Shown in pieces: positions 31,601 to 37,100 of a DNA stretch of 37,100 nucleotides. The notes beneath the pieces are model-generated. The model did not search any database and was not told the DNA's origin. It saw only the letters and a program-made list of their open reading frames with translations. Every line of letters starts with the position of its first letter. Positions within the stretch are counted from its first letter, which is position 1. The translations under genes and the position numbers were made by a program. Source of the DNA: Paraburkholderia elongata (lineage in GTDB: Bacteria > Pseudomonadota > Gammaproteobacteria > Burkholderiales > Burkholderiaceae); contig NZ_WOEZ01000175.1 in the NCBI RefSeq assembly GCF_013177735.1, forward strand, positions 1 through 37,100, in the 5' to 3' direction.

Positions 31601-34537
31601 CAGTTTGACGTCTTCCGGCGTGCCCGCGCACAGCACCCTGCCGCCACCGTCACCGCCTTCAGGACCGAGGTCGATCAACCAGTCGGCCGCACGGATCACG
31701 TCGAGATTGTGTTCGATCACGATCAGCGAATGTCCGCTCGCCAGCAGTTTGCCGAACGCCTGCATCAGCTTGGCAATGTCGTCGAAATGCAGGCCGGTGG
31801 TCGGCTCGTCGAACATGAACAGGCGTTTTGCGACCGGCTGCTTCGCGCTGCGCGCGGTGCGCGCCTGCGCCGATTCCGCGAGAAAGCCGGCCAGCTTGAG
31901 CCGCTGCGCTTCGCCGCCGGATAGCGTGGGAACCGGCTGGCCCAGCTTCACGTATTCGAGACCCACGTCGACGATCGGCTGCAGCACGCGCAATACTTCG
32001 GCATCCTTCGCGAAGTAGGCGGTGGCTTCGCTCACCGTCAATTCCAGCACGTCGGCGATGCTCAAAGCACGCGCCGGCTCGCCGCGTTCGATTTTCACTT
32101 CGAGCAGTTCTGCGCGATAGCGGCGCCCATCGCAATCCGGGCAGCGCAGGTAGACGTCGCTCAGGAACTGCATTTCAATGTGTTCGAAGCCCGAGCCGCC
32201 ACAGGTCGGGCAGCGCCCGTCGCCGGAGTTGAAGCTGAACATGCCAGGGCCGTAACCGCGTTGCTGCGCGAGCGGCGCCTTGGCGAAGAGCTTGCGGATT
32301 TCGTCGAATGCGCCGACGTAGCTGGCCGGATTCGAGCGCGCGGTCTTGCCGATCGGCGACTGGTCGACGAATACGACGTCAGTGACCTGGTCGGCGCCCG
32401 TCAGGCTCGTGAATGCGCCTGGCGATTCGGTGGCGAGACCGAAGTGCCGCGCCATGGCCGGATACAAAACGTCCTGCAACAAGGTGGACTTGCCGGAGCC
32501 CGACACGCCGGTCACGCAGACGAGGCGCTGCAGCGGAATCTCGACCGTGACGTCGCGCAGATTATGTTCGGTTGCGCCTTCGAGCACGATGCGCGGCGTG
32601 CTGTCATTCACCGGACGTTGCGACCAGTGCGCGGCATCCGCCACATGCCGTTGACCGCCCAGGTACTGGCCGGTCAACGTGCCGGACGAACGGATTGCCT
32701 CAGGCGCCCCGTCGTAAATAATCGAGCCACCTCGCTCGCCCGGCCCTGGGCCCATGTCGATCAGACGATCCGCCGCGAGCATCACCGAGGGATCGTGTTC
32801 GACCACCACCAGCGTATTGCCCGCGTCGCGCAGCCGATGCATCGCCTCGACGATCCGGTTCAGATCGCGCGGATGCAGGCCGATGCTGGGCTCGTCGAGC
32901 ACGAACAGGGTTTTGGTCAGCGACGTGCCGAGCGCCGTGGTCAGGTTGATCCGCTGCACCTCGCCGCCCGACAGCGTGCGGCTTTGCCGGTCGAGCGTGA
33001 GATAGCCGAGGCCGACATCGCAGAGATATTTGAGGCGCGTGCGCACTTCGGCGAGCAACAGCTTGAGTGCGTCGTCAAGCAGTGCGCTCGGCAGGCTGAT
33101 CTCGTCGAAGAAACGCCGGATGCGCTCGATCGGCATCAGCATCAGGTCGTGCACGGTCAGACCCGGCAGGGCTTCGAGTTGCGCGCGTTGCCATTCGACG
33201 CCACGCGGCATGAAGCGCTTTTCGGGTGCCAGCACCTCGTCCGCATTCTGCTTGCTGCCGAGGCGCCATAACAGCGATTCCGTTTTCAGACGCGCGCCGC
33301 CACAGGTCTCGCATGGCGTATAGCTGCGGTATTTCGACAGCAGCACGCGGATGTGCATCTTGTACGCTTTCGATTCGAGATATTCAAAGAAGCGTTTGAC
33401 GCCGTACCAATGGCTTTGCCACTTGCCGTTCCAGTCCGGCGAGCCGTTGATGACCCAGTCGCGCTCGGCGTCTGTCAGCTCGCCCCAAGGCGTGCCGCGG
33501 CGGATATCGGCTTTCGCCGCATACCGCATCAGGTCGTCCTGGCACTCCTTCCAGGCGGGCGTTTGCATTGGCTTGATTGCGCCATCGCGCAGCGTCTTGC
33601 GCACGTCGGGAATCACCAGACCGAGGTCGACGCCGATCACGCGGCCGAAGCCGCGGCAGACTTCGCACGCACCATAAGCTGAGTTGAACGAGAACAGCGC
33701 CGGCTGCGGATCCGCATAGCGCAGGTCGCTCTCCGGGCTGTGCAGGCCGGTAGAGAAACGCCAGATTTGCGGCTCGGGAGGATTCGTATCGAGCGGCGCG
33801 TCTGGTGCAGCAGGCGCGTCTGGCGCGGCAGGCAGCACGTAGATGTTGACGCGGCCGCCACCGCGCTTGAGCGATGCCTCGATGGCTTCGACCACGCGCT
33901 GTTTGTCGACCGAGCGCAAGCGGAAGCGGTCGGCCACCACGTCGAGCAGCTTGCGCTTGCCGGTGGGCGAATCGACTTCGCGCTGCGCCTGCACGCGTGT
34001 GTAGCCGCTCGCGGACAGCCATTGCTCCACTTCCTGCTCGGAGGCCGTCTCCGGCAACTCGACCGGAAACGTGACGACCAGCCGCGGTTCATGTTCCGCG
34101 GTGCGCTCGAGCAGCTCGGCGTAGATCGTTTCGGGCGTGTCGTGGCGCACCTGCTGCGCGGTCTTGCGATCGAACAGTTCGGCCGCGCGCGCGTAGAGCA
34201 GCTTCAGGTGATCGTTGAGTTCCGTCATGGTGCCGACGGTGGAACGCGAACTGCGCACCGGGTTGGTCTGGTCGATCGCGATGGCGGGCGGCACGCCGTC
34301 GACCCGGTCGACTTGCGGCCGGTCCATCCGGTCGAGAAACTGCCGGGCGTAGGCGCTGAAGGTTTCGACGTAGCGCCGCTGCCCTTCTGCGTATAAGGTG
34401 TCGAACACGAGGCTCGATTTGCCGGAACCGGACGGCCCGGTGACGACCGTCATTTCGCCGGTTCGTACGTCGAGATCGACGTTCTTCAGGTTGTGCTGGC
34501 GCGCGCCGCGAATGCGGATAATTCCGTTAGATGCCAA
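28631..34537 (-). CDS. uvrA: Double-length UvrA-family excinuclease ATPase (four ABC modules)
   Basis: About 1968 residues, twice the usual UvrA (about 940). It reads as two UvrA proteins end to end, with four Walker A motifs (GPSGSGKSS, then GVSGSGKST three times) and four LSGGE signatures. Zinc-finger pairs are complete in most modules (CPTCGGSG with CPDCDGRR; CPVCGTSY with CTTCVGTG; CPACEGQG with CDVCHGQR); the first finger of half one has lost its leading Cys pair, keeping only CEVCRGFG. UvrA finds DNA damage for nucleotide excision repair. TTG 34537 is chosen because family members begin about six residues before IRIRGARQHNLK; GTG 34567 is an alternative. A LexA box lies about 120 bases upstream. 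It is probably an accessory paralogue of a standard uvrA elsewhere. Confidence 0.93.
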   Translation of the reverse strand: MASNGIIRIRGARQHNLKNVDLDVRTGEMTVVTGPSGSGKSSLVFDTLYAEGQRRYVETFSAYARQFLDRMDRPQVDRVDGVPPAIAIDQTNPVRSSRSTVGTMTELNDHLKLLYARAAELFDRKTAQQVRHDTPETIYAELLERTAEHEPRLVVTFPVELPETASEQEVEQWLSASGYTRVQAQREVDSPTGKRKLLDVVADRFRLRSVDKQRVVEAIEASLKRGGGRVNIYVLPAAPDAPAAPDAPLDTNPPEPQIWRFSTGLHSPESDLRYADPQPALFSFNSAYGACEVCRGFGRVIGVDLGLVIPDVRKTLRDGAIKPMQTPAWKECQDDLMRYAAKADIRRGTPWGELTDAERDWVINGSPDWNGKWQSHWYGVKRFFEYLESKAYKMHIRVLLSKYRSYTPCETCGGARLKTESLLWRLGSKQNADEVLAPEKRFMPRGVEWQRAQLEALPGLTVHDLMLMPIERIRRFFDEISLPSALLDDALKLLLAEVRTRLKYLCDVGLGYLTLDRQSRTLSGGEVQRINLTTALGTSLTKTLFVLDEPSIGLHPRDLNRIVEAMHRLRDAGNTLVVVEHDPSVMLAADRLIDMGPGPGERGGSIIYDGAPEAIRSSGTLTGQYLGGQRHVADAAHWSQRPVNDSTPRIVLEGATEHNLRDVTVEIPLQRLVCVTGVSGSGKSTLLQDVLYPAMARHFGLATESPGAFTSLTGADQVTDVVFVDQSPIGKTARSNPASYVGAFDEIRKLFAKAPLAQQRGYGPGMFSFNSGDGRCPTCGGSGFEHIEMQFLSDVYLRCPDCDGRRYRAELLEVKIERGEPARALSIADVLELTVSEATAYFAKDAEVLRVLQPIVDVGLEYVKLGQPVPTLSGGEAQRLKLAGFLAESAQARTARSAKQPVAKRLFMFDEPTTGLHFDDIAKLMQAFGKLLASGHSLIVIEHNLDVIRAADWLIDLGPEGGDGGGRVLCAGTPEDVKLCPESHTGEALLQYDRAMNAAAEPASQGIPLQKALSAARARRAIEGEDVVRIVNAREHNLKALDVDIPHGKFNVITGVSGSGKSTLAFDILFHEGQRRYLESLNAYARSIVQPAGRPEVDAVYGIPPTVAIEQRLSRGGRKSTVATTSEVWHFLRLLYVKLGLQHCIHDGTPVTSQSVESIAAQLLRDHKGEHVGFLAPLVVNRKGVYTDLAKWAKARGNTHLRVDGEFVPVDPWPKLDRFREHTIELPVTDLVVSPDNEAELRQALDQTLEIGKGVMHLLAPLDGLHDAINGGRPTAKVGAIKVLSTKRACPVCGTSYPELDPRMFSYNSKHGWCTTCVGTGLALTREQRAAYDDTVIVDDNRGREQSLPSEEQEPEGLVDEPCADCAGTRLNPTARAVTFGEQAIVDVAQWTVSDTRAWIDTLEMTGRDAEIARDVVSEIGSRLQFLEEVGLGYLSLDRAAPSLSGGEAQRIRLAAQLGSNLQGVCYVLDEPTIGLHPRDNQILLNALRKLGEKGNTLVVVEHDEDTIRRADHIIDIGPGAGKRGGTLVAQGSVADLSAQPDSLTGQFLAHPIVHPLQSRREVVAASKRAVAVPENWLTVHGGKLHNLQNVTVGIPLSRLVAVTGVSGSGKSTLARDVLMANLLDAVGRSVLSSPATRRARAAAETQPAANRRSSVLARTAPRAPLNVTHAWQGCDSITGWETIDRVLEVDQTPIGKTPRSCPATYIGVWDAIRKLFAGTLEARARGYTASRFSFNTGEGRCPACEGQGVRTIGMSFLPDVKVPCDVCHGQRFNPETLAVTWRGKNIGDVLTMEIDEAVEFFAPISNIAHPLQLMKDVGLGYLTLGQPSPTLSGGEAQRIKLVTELSKVRDDITRRGQKPPHTLYVLDEPTVGLHMADVAKLIRVLHRLADGGHSVVVIEHDLDVIAEADWIIDLGPEGGVGGGTIVAATDPEGLSGIAASHTGAALRSVLARTQNDTAVIAGEGTNG

Positions 34538-34650
34538 TTTTTCCGACCGTCTGAATGAGTGGACCACCTCTCACGGACGCCTCGCGACCGCGCAAGTTCG
34601 GGACACCCGGCTGGCGGGAAGACGCGCCGAAGACCGGGTTGTAGCGGGAT

Positions 34651-34679
34651 ACTATACTGTATATTTATACAGTTTTCCA
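34651..34679 (-). promoter_or_regulatory. LexA (SOS) box inside the uvrA promoter
   Basis: CTGT-ATATTTAT-ACAG (34657-34672) matches the CTGT-N8-ACAG LexA site used by E. coli and many beta/gammaproteobacteria, with the favoured alternating AT centre. On the minus strand TGGAAA (34674-34679, -35) and TATAGT (34651-34656, -10) are 17 bases apart, so the box exactly fills the promoter spacer. LexA bound there would block transcription of the large uvrA until DNA damage. Confidence 0.85.
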
Positions 34680-34893
34680 TGACACAGCACGGTTGCGCTT
34701 TCGCAGCGCTGCGGGCCATGAATGGCGACACTGAGCGCGTCCCGATCGGCCAACCAGCAAGCGTTGTGCCGTTTCGGGAGGGAGCGCGCAGCGCTCAGGA
34801 AGTGGCGACGAAGGGTGGGAATTGCAAGGCTTCCCCGCGCGGCGCCGCGCACGAGGCTGTTCTAGCCGGGGCTTGCCGGGTCTGGCCGCGGGT
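34680..34893. other. Intergenic GC-rich stretch between uvrA promoter and racemase gene
   Basis: No gene is recognised. It contains the hairpin GAGCGC-GCA-GCGCTC (34782-34796) and the perfect 14-bp palindrome GCGCGGCGCCGCGC (34837-34850). Either could terminate or stabilise the racemase transcript, which ends at 34894 and reads toward this region. Neither is followed by a T-run. Confidence 0.4.
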
Positions 34894-36405
34894 CTAGCCG
34901 TATACGCTTTCCACGCTAAGCCGGCCCGTTGCCGGCGCCGCCGCTTCCGCCGCGGCCTGCGTTGCTCCGCTTTCGCCCAGCGCATAAGCCACGCAGCGTT
35001 TTGCCAACACCTCGGTTGGATCGACAAGCCGCACCGCCGGCCCGCCTGGCCGCGCCAGCGTCGAGTCGCGCAGCAGCAGCGGCAACTCGGTGCAGCCCAG
35101 CACGATGACCTGCACGCCTTGCGCGACCAGGTCATCCACCGCTGCGGCGACATCGTCGTAACACTCGCCTGACATGTAACCCGCCTTCGCGCCGCACGGT
35201 CCGTAAATCGCGTTCATGAGGCGGGTCTGCGCGGCCTCGGCCGGCGCGATCTGCACGAAGCCGCACGCTTCAAGTGCCTTCTCGTAGACCCGGCTCGCCA
35301 GCGTGCCCGAGGTGGCCAGCACGCCGACTTCACGCAGGCTCGGGAAGGCCTCGCGCAGATAATCGGCGGTACAGGTCAGCATATTGACGATCGGAATGGT
35401 CAACGACGGCTGAATCCGCTCGACGAACGCGTGCGCCGTATTGCACGGAATCGCGATGAGATCGGCGCCACCCTCTTCGAGCGTCTTGCAGGCGGCGTAG
35501 AGCGCGAGCGTCGGATCGTCGCCGTTGCCGAGCAGCGCTTCAGTGCGATCCGGAATCTGCGGATTCTGCTCGACCATCACCTTGAGGTGGTCCTGATCGC
35601 GCGCGGCCGGCGTGTTGCGCACCAGTTTCGCCATGAAATCGACAGTCGCCGCCGGGCCGACACCGCCCAGCACGCCCACCTTGAAACGCCGCTCCGGCTG
35701 CGCATATTGCGCCGCCGCGACGTAACGCGCGTAGACCAGATTGGTATCGACGAGGGGCACTTCCAGCGTGCCGAGCGCACGCGCCACCAAGGGGATTTCG
35801 GCGAGCCCGGGCACGATGATCTCCGCGCCTTGCGCAATGAGGTCCGCGCAAGCCGCGCGCAACAACTCGACTGGCCGGCCGGTCAGACGGCCGCTTTTGA
35901 TGCCTTCGTCGCCGTATACGGCTCTCGTTACGCGATCGACGCCCCCTTCGTTACGCGGATGCAGCACATCGAACCGCGCACTGTCGAAATGGCGTTCGAA
36001 GAGACCGTTGGCGCGGATCGTGTCGGACGTCAGCACGCCAATGCGGCGGACCGACGGAAACGCTTGCCGCACATGCGCGAGGAGCGCAGCCATGATGTTG
36101 GCGATCGGCAAGGCCACGTTCGCCGAGAGTTCGTCGATGAAGGTGTGACTGAGGAAGCACGGCAGGACGATCGCGTCGACACCGCGTTTCTCGAAGGCGC
36201 GAATCGTGTCGAACACGTGGATCTTGAACGGCGCACTCGCCGCGTCTAGCGAAGCCGGTCCTGGCCACGATTGCTGCTCGAGGACGAAGTCGAATGGCTT
36301 GGCCGCGCCGGGACAGCGCCAGGCCGTGGTCATCCTGCTCAATACGTCGACGCTGGCGAGCGGCGACGCACCTGTCACTACACCCAGCGAACGATGACGA
36401 TACAT
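34894..36405 (-). CDS. Tandem Asp/Glu racemase-family protein with a degenerate first domain
   Basis: A 503-residue fusion of two Asp/Glu/hydantoin racemase domains (the usual enzyme is about 230-250). The second half is complete: KVGVLGGVGPAATVDF (from about 242), catalytic Cys321 in AIPCNTAHAF and Cys438 in VLGCTELPLL. In the first half the matching sites are VLPCFLSHTF (Cys83 kept) and VPGLAEIPLV (Cys replaced by Leu, about 201), so only the second half should racemise. The substrate, perhaps aspartate, is not known. GGGGGAAG before ATG 36405 is a good ribosome site. The MFS transporter upstream on the same strand may carry its substrate. Confidence 0.9.
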   Translation of the reverse strand: MYRHRSLGVVTGASPLASVDVLSRMTTAWRCPGAAKPFDFVLEQQSWPGPASLDAASAPFKIHVFDTIRAFEKRGVDAIVLPCFLSHTFIDELSANVALPIANIMAALLAHVRQAFPSVRRIGVLTSDTIRANGLFERHFDSARFDVLHPRNEGGVDRVTRAVYGDEGIKSGRLTGRPVELLRAACADLIAQGAEIIVPGLAEIPLVARALGTLEVPLVDTNLVYARYVAAAQYAQPERRFKVGVLGGVGPAATVDFMAKLVRNTPAARDQDHLKVMVEQNPQIPDRTEALLGNGDDPTLALYAACKTLEEGGADLIAIPCNTAHAFVERIQPSLTIPIVNMLTCTADYLREAFPSLREVGVLATSGTLASRVYEKALEACGFVQIAPAEAAQTRLMNAIYGPCGAKAGYMSGECYDDVAAAVDDLVAQGVQVIVLGCTELPLLLRDSTLARPGGPAVRLVDPTEVLAKRCVAYALGESGATQAAAEAAAPATGRLSVESVYG

Positions 36406-36510
36406 GATGGCTTCCCCCGTCGTTTTTCATATCGCCTTGATATTAGGACGCTTTGGGGGATTCCGGATGGTGTTAACCACGAAATAGCGGGTTTATGCCC
36501 AGCGAGGCGC

Positions 36511-37100
36511 TTAAACCTCGGCCACTTCGACAACACCTCGTGCCGCGCCTCGCTTACGGCGCTCCAACGTACTGATACAAACCAGCGAGACCCCGGCGAG
36601 GCAGCTATAAAACACGGCCAGCGGCCACCATGCTCCAGGATATCGATGCGCGAGCAACGTTCCGATCAAAGGCGTCAACCCGCCGGCCAGTGCAGCGCAG
36701 ACCTGGTAAGACAAAGAAATAGCCGAATACCGGACTCTCACCGCGAACGCGGTCGACATAAACCCGGCCATCACGGCATAAGAACTCGACATGCACATCA
36801 CCGCCAGCGCGATGCCGACCACAATCGCCACCGGCCGCCCGGTCGATACCAGCGCGAACATCGGATAAGGCGAAAGCATCGCCAACGCCGCCGCGCCCTT
36901 CAAAAACCTTCCGGTACCGATCCGTTGCGCGAACCACCCCGAACCCAGTTGCGTGAACAACTGAATAAACGCCACCACGAACAGACAATCGAGAATCAGC
37001 GAACGATCGAGGCCAAGCGTCTGCGTCGTGTAATTCAGCATGAACGTATTGACGAACCACGCACCGGCCACGCCGATCACATTCGCACCAAGACACAACA
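36511..37100 (-). CDS. C-terminal half of an MFS transporter (cut by the window edge)
   Basis: At least 196 residues of a membrane protein, starting beyond the right edge. About five or six helices are visible, with an MFS-type loop (GWFAQRIGTGRFLKG) and, near the end, YSAISLSYQVCAALAGGLTPLIG and TLLAHRYPGAWWPLAVF. These fit the C-terminal six helices of the metabolite:H+ symporter group, which includes transporters of dicarboxylates and osmolytes. The end (STLERRKRGAA) is a basic cytoplasmic tail. It stops 105 bases before the racemase gene on the same strand, so the two may share a transcript. Confidence 0.85.
   Translation of the reverse strand, partial: LCLGANVIGVAGAWFVNTFMLNYTTQTLGLDRSLILDCLFVVAFIQLFTQLGSGWFAQRIGTGRFLKGAAALAMLSPYPMFALVSTGRPVAIVVGIALAVMCMSSSYAVMAGFMSTAFAVRVRYSAISLSYQVCAALAGGLTPLIGTLLAHRYPGAWWPLAVFYSCLAGVSLVCISTLERRKRGAARGVVEVAEV

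Noticed and set aside
28631..34567. Double uvrA as an assembly or duplication artefact
   Set aside because: The two halves differ throughout in sequence and in zinc-finger content, and the frame is open from end to end.

Overview
The window is GC-rich DNA from a betaproteobacterium, most likely Paraburkholderia or a close Burkholderia relative. The evidence is codon use, Burkholderia-like proteins throughout (DgkA, RmlC, a double-length UvrA), and an intergenic block with a palindrome of a type I recall from Paraburkholderia genomes. No rRNA, tRNA, insertion sequence, phage gene or CRISPR array was seen. Almost every gene is on the minus strand.

Left part (1-6864), a mosaic of small units: the 5' end of an unknown minus-strand gene; dgkA on the plus strand with a repeat-rich divergent promoter; a 640-base non-coding block with a 24-bp tandem repeat and palindromes; a GNAT acetyltransferase; a LysR regulator divergent from an RhtA-like exporter; a lone RmlC-type epimerase; a GlxA-type AraC regulator. 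An AT-richer stretch follows, holding remnants of a LysR gene and probably of a short-chain dehydrogenase.

Middle part (6865-27658), the most interesting region. Reading with transcription, right to left: tonB, exbB, exbD, exbD and a periplasmic TPR protein; an XRE-cupin regulator; a TonB-dependent receptor; then a very tight nine-gene run of yejA, yejB, yejE, yejF, tldD, tldE, two YhhY/AaaT-like N-acetyltransferases and an AcrB-type RND pump. The nine genes overlap or are at most 12 bases apart. The order suggests one route for a peptide: outer-membrane import energised by a neighbouring TonB system, inner-membrane import by Yej, cleavage by TldD/TldE, N-acetylation of products, and export. 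Yej and TldD/E homologues are known to handle microcin-type peptides, so an uptake and detoxification or salvage pathway for (modified) peptides is a reasonable hypothesis. It is inferred from gene order and is unproven.

Right part (27659-37100): a 970-base gap with a chain of perfect short hairpins (possible structured RNA or leader); a tandem, four-ABC-module UvrA behind a near-ideal LexA box; a two-domain Asp/Glu racemase-family protein whose first half has lost a catalytic Cys; and the C-terminal half of an MFS transporter cut by the window edge.
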